Positions 46,171 through 54,481 of a DNA stretch of 64,000 nucleotides are shown here, piece after piece (the stretch's first letter is position 1; each line of letters begins with the position of its first letter). Position numbers and translations under genes: made by a program. This DNA is from Holdemania massiliensis AP2 (GTDB lineage: Bacteria > Bacillota_I > Bacilli_A > Erysipelotrichales > Erysipelotrichaceae): contig NZ_HE998568.1 in the NCBI RefSeq assembly GCF_000327285.1, positions 748,323 through 812,322 of the forward strand, in the 5' to 3' direction. The notes beneath the pieces were generated by a model. That model was not told the origin of the DNA. It did not search any database and saw only the letters and a program-made list of their open reading frames with translations.

Positions 46171-47034
46171 TTATTTTTTAAAATTAAGATATTTCGCCAG
46201 ATTTGCACTCGGATCCAGCTTTGCCTTGATCTTCGGCTGACGGCAGCTCATCAGCACCGTAACCCCCGGACCATGTCCTGAAATGTAGCTGTCACCATGA
46301 ATGATGACACCGATGGTCACCGCTCCCTGGCAATAATCCGGGCCGTGATCATTGCAGTGATCCTGAATCATCACGATATCTCCGAACCGCAGTTCCTGCA
46401 AGCCTAATTCCTCAAAAGACTTGGAATCCCGCGTCATGATGTCATAATCCCCACTAAGCATGGTATCGCTGCCCAGACCGGAACCCATCAACGCTGCGGG
46501 AATGACTTTGGTAACTGGAACAATTAGACATCCGTCCACTTCTTCGATTCCCATTTTATTAAGCAGCTGTGGATCGAGATTCATGACCGTAATCTCCGGA
46601 TAGTCAGTCAGTGTCATACCCTGACCACAAGCCTTCACTAAGAATTTATCATCAATCGTCAGTTTCTCCAGGACTTCCTGTTCAAACGCAATCATGACAT
46701 GGTCAATTCCGCCGTGCTTTCCGGTAACATAACCGATTGCCCCTTTGGCCTCACCCGTGATCACCTTGGCCTGATTGCCAACGCAGGTCAGCGTGTTGTA
46801 GGCCATATCCATCGCCGAATCCGGATTCTTTGTACTGACGCCCGGCTCCACATGATCGCCGGCCAAGCCCATGCAGCCATCCCCAATCTGGAAATTATAT
46901 GTAATTCCTCCGGTAGCCGGTAAAATCCAGGGTCTTCCATCACTGCCGGTGCGATATTGACGCTTCATGATCGGCGGATGCACCTTGCCCTCCACTGACT
47001 GCATGACCAGTTGTTTTTCATTAAATTTGATCAT
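46171..47034 (-). CDS. DUF4438 family protein
   Basis: 287 residues of the DUF4438 family (Thermotoga TM1086-like): GSDGRPWILPATGGITYNF, VGNQAKVITGEAKGAIGYVTGKHGG, QDHCNDHGPDYCQGAVTIGVIIHGDS. Function is not established; the conserved His/Asp/Cys-rich QDHCNDHGPDYC loop suggests a metal site (inference). It is upstream of a PucR regulator on the same strand. A -10-like TATAAT lies on the minus strand at 47062-47067. Confidence 0.88.
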   Translation of the reverse strand: MIKFNEKQLVMQSVEGKVHPPIMKRQYRTGSDGRPWILPATGGITYNFQIGDGCMGLAGDHVEPGVSTKNPDSAMDMAYNTLTCVGNQAKVITGEAKGAIGYVTGKHGGIDHVMIAFEQEVLEKLTIDDKFLVKACGQGMTLTDYPEITVMNLDPQLLNKMGIEEVDGCLIVPVTKVIPAALMGSGLGSDTMLSGDYDIMTRDSKSFEELGLQELRFGDIVMIQDHCNDHGPDYCQGAVTIGVIIHGDSYISGHGPGVTVLMSCRQPKIKAKLDPSANLAKYLNFKK

Positions 47035-47156
47035 TTTCTGTCCTCACTTTCTGTTGGCCTTATTATACCATTTTATTTCCATTACGTATGAGATTCCAGT
47101 TCATAAGCTTAAAAACTAGAGAAATACGCTTAGGCAGACCGATTCGCTAGAAAATT

Positions 47157-47190
47157 GAAAAAGCCAGTGCATTCTCAATCACACTGACTT
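47157..47190 (-). terminator. Terminator of the 157-aa lipoprotein gene
   Basis: Minus strand AGTCAGTG / CACTGGCT stem with 12-nt loop and TTTTTC tail, about 30 bp past the stop at 47221. Confidence 0.7.
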
Positions 47191-47220
47191 TCTTACTCCT
47201 TCGCAGCGTTGCTTTACAAT

Positions 47221-47694
47221 CTATCGGATGCGCAGCGATTCAATTCGCCAGCCTTCATCCGTTTCCTTAAAGTTGAGCAAAAGCCGAACTTCCTTTTCTT
47301 CAGTGGTATAAGTAACCGTGACATCAACATCGCCGCCGCTGAGCTGTTCCACGGATGTGACCTGACGATGCTCTGCAGTGCTCTCTTCTTCACCGATTCC
47401 GAGAAATCGGTTAAAACCTGTTGGCATGCGATTGGCGACAAAATTGGTTATCCCCTGGTCTGTCATCACTGGCTTCAAGTGTTCCACCAACGCTTTATTC
47501 CACTCTTCCACAAGCTGGGAAGCCTCTTCCTGCGATGTTTTCTCATCTTCAACTGCTGCGGAAAGCTGCGGCAGCGTATCGACTTTTTGTAAGAACAGTT
47601 CCGCCTGCGCTTTCAGTGTCTCTTCCGTTGTCGGTTTAGCCTGACATCCCAACAAGCATAACAGAATGGCCACAAAAACAGAGAATTTCTTCAT
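47221..47694 (-). CDS. Small lipoprotein, 157 aa
   Basis: An N-terminal signal and lipobox (LLGC, Cys17) are followed by a helical stretch (EETLKAQAELFLQKVDTLPQL) and a beta-rich C terminus (DVDVTVTYTTEEKEVRLLLNFKETDEGWRI) of the type seen in small NTF2-like or DUF-type lipoproteins. I recognise no specific family. AGGAGGGG precedes the ATG. It is a single-gene unit with its own terminator. Confidence 0.8.
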   Translation of the reverse strand: MKKFSVFVAILLCLLGCQAKPTTEETLKAQAELFLQKVDTLPQLSAAVEDEKTSQEEASQLVEEWNKALVEHLKPVMTDQGITNFVANRMPTGFNRFLGIGEEESTAEHRQVTSVEQLSGGDVDVTVTYTTEEKEVRLLLNFKETDEGWRIESLRIR

Positions 47695-48025
47695 TTTTTA
47701 CCCCTCCTTTCACTGACGATCTTTCATAATTCTGCCTCATGATATCGCGATCCTTTTTTCAGATATTCCTTATTTCTCAACTCAACGATATCTGAGATTC
47801 CACAAGCGTGAAAAGTTGAAACTAAAATGTCTTACTGTTTATTTTATTATACCTGAAATTGCCGTTTTTTTCACATTCAACTTCACTCTGGCGATGAAAT
47901 TTACAGGTATGAAAACAGTCCTCACAAGGACTAGGGAATAGGAAAGCGGGCAGACTGGAAACGAACAGCGAATCAATCTTGACACGTTTGATATAATTAA
48001 AGACGCTGAAAGGAAGGCGATCCTT
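47695..48025. other. Divergent region between lipoprotein and ZIP genes
   Basis: About 330 bp. It contains a minus-strand TATAAT at 47845-47850 and a plus-strand TATAAT at 47992-47997 just before the ZIP gene; neither has a good -35. No RNA or repeat seen. Confidence 0.5.
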
Positions 48026-48799
48026 ATGTTTGCTGCTGTGTTATTAACGTTTGTCGCGGGAGTGCTGGGCACCTTGGCTGGAGGAATTCTCGGCCTGCGC
48101 ATTGATCCGCGGTCTTCAAAATCATTAAGCTGCCTGCTAGCCTTTTCCGCCGGAATGATGATCAGCATGATCTGTTTCGATCTGATGCCGGAAGCCTTGG
48201 AGGAAGCCGGATTAACGATAGCGGTCATCGGGTGTGCGCTGGGTGTGCTGCTTTTATTAAAATTTGACGGCGTCTTCCACCATCATGATCAGCAGCCGGA
48301 TGAACTGGATGATCTGCATCATCACCATCATGCGATGGAAACTGTCAACAATCAGAAACTGACCCAGTTAGGTCTGATGATGATCGCTTCTGTTGCATTG
48401 CATAATTTCCCGGAAGGCATGGCGGTCGGTTCCAGTGCCTTGTATGAAATCAAAACCGGTGTTATGATGGCACTGCTTCTGGCTCTGCATAATCTGCCGG
48501 AAGGCATGGGCATGATTGTTCCGCTGCGCAGCGGCGGCGTCAGCCGGGGCAAAGCACTGCTTCTGGTAGCCCTGAGCGGACTGCCGACTTTGATCGGCGG
48601 TATAGCCGGTGTACTGTTAGGTTCGATCAGTCCGGTTTTCATCGGATTTACCCTGGCCTTTGCAGCCGGATGTATGTTGTATGTCACCTACTACGAAATC
48701 TTACCGCAGGTCACGTTGATGGACAGCGGACGCCGGCCTTTGGTATTCCAGCTGACTGGTTTTCTGCTAGGGTTTGTGCTTATTTCAATAATGGGTTAA
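48026..48799 (+). CDS. ZIP-family metal transporter
   Basis: 257-residue membrane transporter for zinc or other divalent metals, about eight helices. The helix motifs HNFPEG and HNLPEG carry the transport site; the cytoplasmic loop is His-rich (FHHHDQQPDELDDLHHHHH), a typical metal sensor/handling loop. It resembles the ZupT/GufA group. Ribosome site GGAAGG. Terminator follows. Regulation unclear. Confidence 0.94.
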   Translation: MFAAVLLTFVAGVLGTLAGGILGLRIDPRSSKSLSCLLAFSAGMMISMICFDLMPEALEEAGLTIAVIGCALGVLLLLKFDGVFHHHDQQPDELDDLHHHHHAMETVNNQKLTQLGLMMIASVALHNFPEGMAVGSSALYEIKTGVMMALLLALHNLPEGMGMIVPLRSGGVSRGKALLLVALSGLPTLIGGIAGVLLGSISPVFIGFTLAFAAGCMLYVTYYEILPQVTLMDSGRRPLVFQLTGFLLGFVLISIMG

Positions 48800-48801
48800 G
48801 G

Positions 48802-48848
48802 AAAAGCAGATTTGAAAGTTTTAAATCCTTCAAATTCTGCTTTTTTTT
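48802..48848. terminator. Bidirectional terminator between ZIP and FMN lipoprotein genes
   Basis: AAAAGCAGA-TTGAA / TTCAA-TCTGCTTTT stem with eight T; terminates the ZIP gene, and likely also the minus-strand lipoprotein gene. Confidence 0.85.
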
Positions 48849-48850
48849 AC

Positions 48851-49756
48851 TTATTCTGCCGGATACGCCATACCCTGACCGGCCGCAATCAACTCACTGG
48901 CTTGTTTGATCAGGTTCAGATAGTTAGGTGTTCCTGCTAAGGTCGCCCCTGTCGTCACATCCGCAACAACCCATTCACCGGCTTCATTCTTCACAATATC
49001 CGTGTTTTCAGGATAAGTTCCGTAATTCGTGCCGTGGTCATAAACATAATTTTTTATCAGTTCAATATTGCCTGGGAAAGTGATTGGACTCGGCCAGAAG
49101 CCAACGCCGTGTTCAATCGAGGCCTTCGTACCGATTTTAATTTCCACCGCCGGCTTTCCCTCACTATCCAGCAGCCGTGCCGGCTGAGCCAAACTTGCAT
49201 GATACCAGGCGCCGCCTTCCTGTGTCGTGATATATTCCATAAATTCCATGTCTGCGCCGTTCACCGCAGAAGTATAGGTCACTTGATCATTCTGCACGGT
49301 TCCAGTCCAAACCAGTCCGTTCAGTTCAAAGGCTGCCGGAACCTGAATTTCACCGACTGTGAGAATGGCATCCCCCAGAGCCGCCGCAGATTCATCGGTT
49401 AACACTGCCCAGCCTTCCGCACCAGCGGCAGTTACCGGAAGCAGAGCCTCCTCAATATCAATATAGACTACTTCCTGTGTTTCATCATTAACATAGACCG
49501 TCGTTTGAATTGAACTGTCTACTGCATCGCCTTCCTGGTTATAGATCCCGTACACTGTCGCAAATGACATTTTCATGCCTTCCGCAGCCAGCTTCTCGAT
49601 CTCAATATTGCGGTATTCAACAGCCGGTGCTTCCGGAGTTGAGGTTGGCGCTGGGGTGGTTTCTGGGGTTGGCGCAGATGTTGGCGCTGGTGTCGATGAA
49701 CAGGCCGTCATCATCAAGCCGGCCAGCAGGAACAAAGCAATTGAATTTTTCTTCAT
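48851..49756 (-). CDS. Lipoprotein with C-terminal flavinylation-like motif
   Basis: 301 residues. Lipobox MTAC (Cys19) is followed by a Pro/Thr/Ala-rich spacer (residues 20-47), normal for surface-tethered flavoproteins. The body has two related beta-rich parts. The C-terminal DVTTGATLAG (266-275) matches the DxxSGAT motif to which FMN is attached by ApbE (Thr272). There is no FAD domain, so it may be an electron carrier. FMN attachment is inferred. The ATG at 49756 follows GGGGGG. Controlled from a divergent promoter with a TetR-type operator. Confidence 0.78.
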   Translation of the reverse strand: MKKNSIALFLLAGLMMTACSSTPAPTSAPTPETTPAPTSTPEAPAVEYRNIEIEKLAAEGMKMSFATVYGIYNQEGDAVDSSIQTTVYVNDETQEVVYIDIEEALLPVTAAGAEGWAVLTDESAAALGDAILTVGEIQVPAAFELNGLVWTGTVQNDQVTYTSAVNGADMEFMEYITTQEGGAWYHASLAQPARLLDSEGKPAVEIKIGTKASIEHGVGFWPSPITFPGNIELIKNYVYDHGTNYGTYPENTDIVKNEAGEWVVADVTTGATLAGTPNYLNLIKQASELIAAGQGMAYPAE

Positions 49757-49766
49757 TTTTCCCCCC

Positions 49767-49789
49767 ATATTAGTACGCTGTACTAATAT
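49767..49789. promoter_or_regulatory. 23-bp perfect palindrome, TetR-type operator
   Basis: Arms ATATTAGTAC (49767-49776) and GTACTAATAT (49780-49789) around GCT. It lies immediately downstream of the minus-strand -10 (49792-49797) and 10 bp before the lipoprotein ATG, overlapping the expected transcription start. The divergent TetR gene at 49882 is the obvious partner. Confidence 0.85.
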
Positions 49790-49791
49790 GG

Positions 49792-49820
49792 ATTCTAAAC
49801 ACTTTTTCTTGCTTTGTCAA
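49792..49820 (-). promoter_or_regulatory. Promoter of the FMN lipoprotein gene
   Basis: Minus strand TTGACA (49815-49820) and TAGAAT (49792-49797), 17-bp spacer. Confidence 0.8.
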
Positions 49821-49833
49821 GCCTGTTCCCCAG

Positions 49834-49863
49834 TTTGCCAGAAACTTCAGGGCATGCTAGAAT
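49834..49863 (+). promoter_or_regulatory. Promoter of the TetR gene at 49882
   Basis: TTTGCC (49834-49839) and TGCTAGAAT extended -10 (TAGAAT 49858-49863), 18-bp spacer. Confidence 0.55.
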
Positions 49864-49881
49864 GAGGGGCAGGTGATCATT

Positions 49882-50481
49882 ATGAGAGAAAATCTGAAAG
49901 AAGCGATTCTTCGCACAGCCCAAACTTTTTTCAACGAAAAAGGGTATCAGGAAACAACGATGCGGGACATTGCCGGTGCGCTCAACATCAGTCTAGGCAA
50001 TCTGACCTATCACTATCATAAAAAGGAAGATCTGATGATTGCGCTGCTGCGCTGGCCAGATTTTATGAACCAGGCTCCGGCATCCAATTTTGAAGAATTC
50101 TTTGCGTTAATCAGGGCGATGATCGACAGCCTGATCGTCAATCGTTTCTTCTATACTGTGGATGAATTAGGGCGAGCAACACCCGAATTCTACCGGCACA
50201 ATGTCAACGCCGTCAGTCAGATTGAGGAACATCTTGAACTTTCCCTGCAGTGTCTGAGCGATCAAGGCTGTCTGGTTCCCTGGCGCAGTGAACAGGAGAG
50301 GCATGCTTTTACCCGCATGATCATGGACAGTCACCTGATTTGGATCAAGAATTCATTCTACCGGCTTGAAGAAGATCAGATTTCATATCCGGATTTTTTA
50401 ACCATTCACTGGTATCTTCTGGAGAGCCACGTACAAAAAGAAAAGCATGCGGAATACAGGCAATGCCTTCCTTTTGAATAA
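49882..50481 (+). CDS. TetR-family regulator of the FMN lipoprotein
   Basis: 199 residues with a clear N-terminal TetR domain (EAILRTAQTFFNEKGYQETTMRDIAGALNISLGNLTYHYHKKEDLM). The C-terminal ligand domain has no recognisable signature. The ATG at 49882 follows AGGTGA; a GTG at 49873 is possible. It is divergent from the lipoprotein gene with a 23-bp palindrome between, so direct repression of that gene is likely. Confidence 0.92.
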   Translation: MRENLKEAILRTAQTFFNEKGYQETTMRDIAGALNISLGNLTYHYHKKEDLMIALLRWPDFMNQAPASNFEEFFALIRAMIDSLIVNRFFYTVDELGRATPEFYRHNVNAVSQIEEHLELSLQCLSDQGCLVPWRSEQERHAFTRMIMDSHLIWIKNSFYRLEEDQISYPDFLTIHWYLLESHVQKEKHAEYRQCLPFE

Positions 50482-50545
50482 ATTCATTTTCTGTTCCTAT
50501 TCAATCTGCATTTTTCTCTCTATACTAAGTGCACTACGATTCAAT

Positions 50546-50581
50546 CAGCGGAAGAGTTATTAAGATCTCCGCTGTTTTTTT
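50546..50581 (+). terminator. Terminator of the TetR gene
   Basis: CAGCGG / CCGCTG stem with 17-nt loop, seven T; also overlaps the end of gluQ on the other strand. Confidence 0.75.
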
Positions 50582-51530
50582 ATCCAATTTTATAGGAGCG
50601 TATAAAAAGGGTTTCCGGCACAAAGATCGGCTCCCGTTTTACTTTGGCCCAGTCAAAGTCATGAATCAGCGCCTTGGCTTCTATGGCTTCCTCACTTTCC
50701 CGCAGGCCGAGCAGCCAGGCCAGCTTGCCGATCAACTCCGGCGCACTCCACCGCCGGCGCAGTTCTCCTAAATCCAGTGCCTGATCGCGCTTGGACAACC
50801 GCTGTCCCTGAACGTTCATTAAAAGCGGAATGTGGTAGAATTTTGGTTCCGGCAAACCGAGACAGCGGTATAAATAAAGCTGACGGGGTGTGGATGACAA
50901 AAGATCCAGACCACGGACCACTTCGGTCATTCCCATTAAACCATCATCAACCACAACTGCCAGTTGATAAGCGAAAACACCGTCAGAACGCCGCACAATA
51001 AAATCGCCGCAGGTTTGATCTAGATGCTGAATGATCTGTCCTTGAAGTCCGTCGGTAAAAGATATCGGTGCCTTGTTAACGCTTATCCGCAAGGCAGGGC
51101 GCCGGATTTTGGCCTGCGCAAGACGTTGTTCCTCACTTAAATTCCGGCAGCGTCCGCTGTAAAGCAGCTCGCCATCTGTTCCATGCGGCGCACTCGCACT
51201 GTGCAGATCCGCTCGGCTGCAAAAGCAGGGGTAAATCAAATTCTGCCGCTGCAGCTGATCCAGTTTCGCTTCATAAATTGACGTTCGTTCACTTTGCCAA
51301 ACTGGTTCCTCATCCCAATCCAATCCCAGCCACTGTAAGTCGGACTGAATCCATTCAGCATATTCCCGACGGCTGCGCCGAGGATCGAGATCTTCAATCC
51401 GCAGCACCCAATCGCCTTGCTGCGAACGGACTGACAACCAGCTCAGCAGGGCCGCACATACATTGCCCAAATGCATTCGCCCGCTGGGGCTGGGCGCAAA
51501 TCGTCCCCGTACATTCTCTTTTGCTTCCAC
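50580..51530 (-). CDS. gluQ: Glutamyl-Q tRNA(Asp) synthetase
   Basis: 316-residue truncated GluRS paralogue that attaches glutamate to queuosine in tRNA-Asp. The HIGH-like APSPSGRMHLGN starts at residue 12; the KMSKS-like QRLSKRDQA is near 240; cysteines CFCSRADLH with a later YSGRC are consistent with the zinc site of GluQRS. It lacks the anticodon-binding domain, as the family does. Start is a GTG at 51530 with GAAGG upstream. Stands alone. Confidence 0.92.
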   Translation of the reverse strand: MEAKENVRGRFAPSPSGRMHLGNVCAALLSWLSVRSQQGDWVLRIEDLDPRRSRREYAEWIQSDLQWLGLDWDEEPVWQSERTSIYEAKLDQLQRQNLIYPCFCSRADLHSASAPHGTDGELLYSGRCRNLSEEQRLAQAKIRRPALRISVNKAPISFTDGLQGQIIQHLDQTCGDFIVRRSDGVFAYQLAVVVDDGLMGMTEVVRGLDLLSSTPRQLYLYRCLGLPEPKFYHIPLLMNVQGQRLSKRDQALDLGELRRRWSAPELIGKLAWLLGLRESEEAIEAKALIHDFDWAKVKREPIFVPETLFIRSYKIG

Positions 51531-51623
51531 TTCAACCTTCCCCTCTGCTTTTTCACCTTTGGAGTTTTCCCACAGAATCAGAAACCTGATTTTTTCTTAT
51601 GATAGCGCGTTTATTCTTAAAAG

Positions 51624-51653
51624 TAAAACAAGCTGTCCAAAAAATGACAGCCT
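51624..51653 (-). terminator. Terminator of the sigV-rsiV operon
   Basis: Minus strand GGCTGTC / GACAGCT stem around an A/T-rich loop, then TGTTTTACTTTT; about 20 bp past the stop at 51672. Confidence 0.65.
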
Positions 51654-51671
51654 GTCTTATCATCAAAAATT

Positions 51672-52526
51672 CTATTTTAACAACGGCAGATCCAGAATGA
51701 ATTCCGGAGTCCCCGTAGCTCCCGGAGCAATTTCATATTCATCAAAGACAATCACAGCTTGGCGGTTCTCATTGATATAAAATTTCTGATTCTCACTCAA
51801 TCCAGTATAACCACCTTCTTCGTTAAAATCAAAGAATGAGGTCGGATCCTGGGCCAGCCGCTGTTCAATCTGAGAACGAACTTGCTGATCTGCAGCAGCT
51901 AAGTTTTCTGATCCGATGACTTCAGCCAGCGTCAGTTCCTTTCCGCTTTCCAAATCCAAATTGAAGAAATACCGCTGTTCATAAGCACTAGCCATCGTTG
52001 TTGTGGTATCAATTGAAAAGCTGACCAATGCACCTTGATTGTAATAAATCTGATAGGCGGCATAGAAATCCACAGGATGATAGGTTCCTGTTTTTCCTTC
52101 CGCATTGTTTTTCAGATCTTCAGCCTGCGTCCGGGCTTCCCGGGATAAATTTTCCAGTTCTTCTTCAATCCGCTGATTAATCTGTTTTTCAAACTCCGGA
52201 TTACCGCTGTTCTCCACCTTTGGCAGCGTAATGTGAATCACTTCATTGACGTCTTCCTTCTCAATCTGAACGCCGGTTACAATTCTCAGAAATTCACCGA
52301 TCACGGGCAGATTGGCCACCGTCTGCGCAAAGACGGGAGAGCCATGCATCATGAGGGTGAAGCAGGCAGCCGCGGCTGCCAAACTAATCAATCCTTTTTT
52401 AAGCCAATGCTGCCTTGGCGACGACTGCCGTCCTTCTCCAATCGCTTGTTTTACCCGAGCCTCCAGCTGTGAGGGAATGGGCTGATTCTGATATTCTTCT
52501 CTGGCTTTTTTCCAAGGTTCCTGCAT
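51672..52526 (-). CDS. RsiV-like anti-sigma factor (DUF3298)
   Basis: 284 residues. A cytoplasmic N terminus is followed by one membrane segment (about 44-60) and a signal-peptidase-like site VFA-Q at 65-67, then an extracytoplasmic domain ending in a DUF3298-type region (HPVDFYAAYQIYYNQGALVSFSID ... YINENRQAVIVFDEYEIAPGA). In RsiV, lysozyme binding exposes such a site for cleavage and releases the sigma factor; that mechanism is family knowledge. It starts 3 bp after sigV. Confidence 0.88.
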   Translation of the reverse strand: MQEPWKKAREEYQNQPIPSQLEARVKQAIGEGRQSSPRQHWLKKGLISLAAAAACFTLMMHGSPVFAQTVANLPVIGEFLRIVTGVQIEKEDVNEVIHITLPKVENSGNPEFEKQINQRIEEELENLSREARTQAEDLKNNAEGKTGTYHPVDFYAAYQIYYNQGALVSFSIDTTTTMASAYEQRYFFNLDLESGKELTLAEVIGSENLAAADQQVRSQIEQRLAQDPTSFFDFNEEGGYTGLSENQKFYINENRQAVIVFDEYEIAPGATGTPEFILDLPLLK

Positions 52527-52529
52527 AAT

Positions 52530-53024
52530 TTACACCTCCTGTTTTAACTGGGCTTTTAAGAGATCCAAGCCTTTATACACTTGGGATTTAATCGTATTGA
52601 CGTTGGTCTGCGTCATCGCTGCAATTTCATCAAATTTCAGTTCCTCAAAAAACCGCAGAACAATGACCGTCCGCAATTTCGGTTCCAACGCCATGACTGC
52701 CTGAAACAGATCGCTGTATTCTGTCGGTGAAGCATCCTCGGTTACCCCCTGATAGGCCTGCAGCTCAGTCTGACGCTGCCGCTGCGTGATCTGCTTGCGG
52801 CACAGACCATTAGCCTCATTCATGCAGATCCGCACCAGCCAGGTTTTGATATACTCCGGCTGGCGAAGCTGATGGATTTGGGAATACGCTTTGACAATCG
52901 TTTCCTGCACCGCATCCAGTGCTAACTGTTCGTCTTTGATAATCGAAAATGCTATCCGGTACAGCATCCGCTGATGTTCCAGAATTGTTTTTTCTAATAA
53001 GTCCTTTTTTTCTTCTTTGTTCAC
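52530..53024 (-). CDS. ECF sigma factor (SigV-like)
   Basis: 164-residue sigma-70-family ECF factor. Region 2 (RIAFSIIKDEQLALDAVQETIVKAYSQI) and region 4 (FFEELKFDEIAAMTQTNVNTIKSQVYKGL) are intact with no region 1 or 3. Paired with an RsiV-like anti-sigma in the order sigma then anti-sigma. GTG start at 53024 behind GGAAGGAG. By analogy it controls cell-envelope and lysozyme-resistance genes; no such target is adjacent here. Confidence 0.9.
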   Translation of the reverse strand: MNKEEKKDLLEKTILEHQRMLYRIAFSIIKDEQLALDAVQETIVKAYSQIHQLRQPEYIKTWLVRICMNEANGLCRKQITQRQRQTELQAYQGVTEDASPTEYSDLFQAVMALEPKLRTVIVLRFFEELKFDEIAAMTQTNVNTIKSQVYKGLDLLKAQLKQEV

Positions 53025-53184
53025 AGGCTCGCTCCTTCCGATCTAAAATCAGATTGCCGCCACGGTATCACCTCCGATTTTAGAAAAAGATCTTTTTCTG
53101 GGCTCCTATATTATTAGGTGAAACAACTGCGGAAAAAGTTGGAATCTTTTCAATTCTTTTTTTCAGCTCGGTCTTAATTTTATG

Positions 53185-53223
53185 AAAAACCCCTTTTCCC
53201 TCTGAATTGAACAGGAAAAGAGG
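53185..53223 (-). terminator. Terminator of the 193-aa methyltransferase-like gene
   Basis: Minus strand CCTCTTTTCC / GGGAAAAGGGG stem with 13-nt loop, then TTTTTC; 41 bp past the stop. Confidence 0.7.
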
Positions 53224-53263
53224 ACATTCGGGTCGTGTTTATTCCTTAATATTTAACCTAAAA

Positions 53264-53845
53264 CTATCGTTTTCTGCCAAGATAACGGCATACCTCTTTC
53301 TTATATTTCAGATATTCCTCGCCAAAGGCAGCCTGCAGAAACGCTTCTTCCACCTTAACGATTTGCAAATGATACATCACCATGGCAAAGATGGATACAA
53401 CACATAACGCCCAATTAAAAAACATCAGCAACAGTCCGAGATACAAAAGGTCAAAGCCAAGAAAAGCTGGATTGCGGCTGTATTGATAAATCCCACTTGT
53501 AACAAGTTCTGTTTTGTTGGTTTGTGAAACCCCGGCCCGCCAATTATCCTGCATTGTTATAACAGCTGCAATAAATACAGCGGTACCGGAAATGCTCAAA
53601 ACAGCGCCCCCAATCCGCAGAGGCAGTGAACTGAAATTCACGTTCAAAAGGACACAAAGCAACCCTACTGAAAAAACGAGTATCGCTGCGATCTTCATTG
53701 TCACTTCAATCCCTTTTACCAGTCCCGTCTTGCCTTTTCCCATCTGATCTGTCTGAATGCCTTTCTTTCTCTGACAGAACATTTTCACTATATAACAGCC
53801 GTAGAATACGGATAAAACTGCGATGGCAATTCCCTGAAATATCAT
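53264..53845 (-). CDS. Isoprenylcysteine carboxyl methyltransferase-family membrane protein
   Basis: 193 residues, five or so membrane helices. The C-terminal ICMT/PEMT pattern is present: GIYQYSRNPAFLGFDLLYLG, then EEAFLQAAFGEEYLKYKKEVCRYLG. In bacteria such proteins methylate unknown acceptors; calling it Ste14-like is by fold only. A second, related protein is encoded at 57127. Ribosome site GAGGGAAG. Confidence 0.85.
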   Translation of the reverse strand: MIFQGIAIAVLSVFYGCYIVKMFCQRKKGIQTDQMGKGKTGLVKGIEVTMKIAAILVFSVGLLCVLLNVNFSSLPLRIGGAVLSISGTAVFIAAVITMQDNWRAGVSQTNKTELVTSGIYQYSRNPAFLGFDLLYLGLLLMFFNWALCVVSIFAMVMYHLQIVKVEEAFLQAAFGEEYLKYKKEVCRYLGRKR

Positions 53846-53898
53846 TTTTCTTCCCTCTTTTATTTGTTTATCTTTTCTTAGCCAATAACACTGAGAAC

Positions 53899-54315
53899 TT
53901 AAAATTTGTACTTTGTTCCGTGGCTGAGCAGCAGTCCGCTTGTTAACTCAATGCGTAAGATGATCGTATGCTCATCAGTAAAGTCAAAATGTCCATTTTC
54001 TATCCATTCCGCAAAGACATTTTTTAGTTTCTCTGCGATCTCATGATTCTCTTCTTTCCCAAAATATCCTAAACTGTTGCCTTTTCCCTGCGCAGTGAAC
54101 CATTCACCCGCTATTGCCACAGTTGAATGATTGGCAATCTGCCTCATCTTCTTAGACAAGGCATGCGTAATCACATAGAATGCCCCCTGCTCATAATAGG
54201 CATTCACATAGCGGACATCCGGCACTTCATTTTCTATCGTAGCCAGTGCGATAACCGTATCTTTTCCAAAGCGTTCCGTCATTACTATTTCAGATTCTTG
54301 ACTCCAATTTATCAT
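53899..54315 (-). CDS. Pyridoxamine 5'-phosphate oxidase-family protein
   Basis: 138-residue split-barrel flavin-binding fold. TVIALATIENEVPDVRYVNAYYEQGAFYVITHALSKKMRQIANHSTVAI is the standard beginning of the family. Probably binds FMN or F420-like cofactor; the short length fits the small general-stress type, not the true PdxH. AAGGAGC precedes the ATG. Neighbouring genes are also small accessory enzymes on the same strand. Confidence 0.85.
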   Translation of the reverse strand: MINWSQESEIVMTERFGKDTVIALATIENEVPDVRYVNAYYEQGAFYVITHALSKKMRQIANHSTVAIAGEWFTAQGKGNSLGYFGKEENHEIAEKLKNVFAEWIENGHFDFTDEHTIILRIELTSGLLLSHGTKYKF

Positions 54316-54481
54316 AGCGACAGCTCCTTTATAATAACTTGTTCAACTCAATATCTTATTAATTCTTTATACGCCATCCTATACTTCAAGGAATGTACCA
54401 ATAAGAATTAAACTTGTACAAAGCGTTTTGGGATCAGAATTACATGCCCTCTATCCTGCAATCTCATAACGCCTTCATCTC

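Noticed and set aside
47979..47997. TTGACA next to TATAAT upstream of the ZIP gene as a promoter
   Set aside because: Only about 7 bp separate them, far too close for -35 and -10; only the -10 can be considered.
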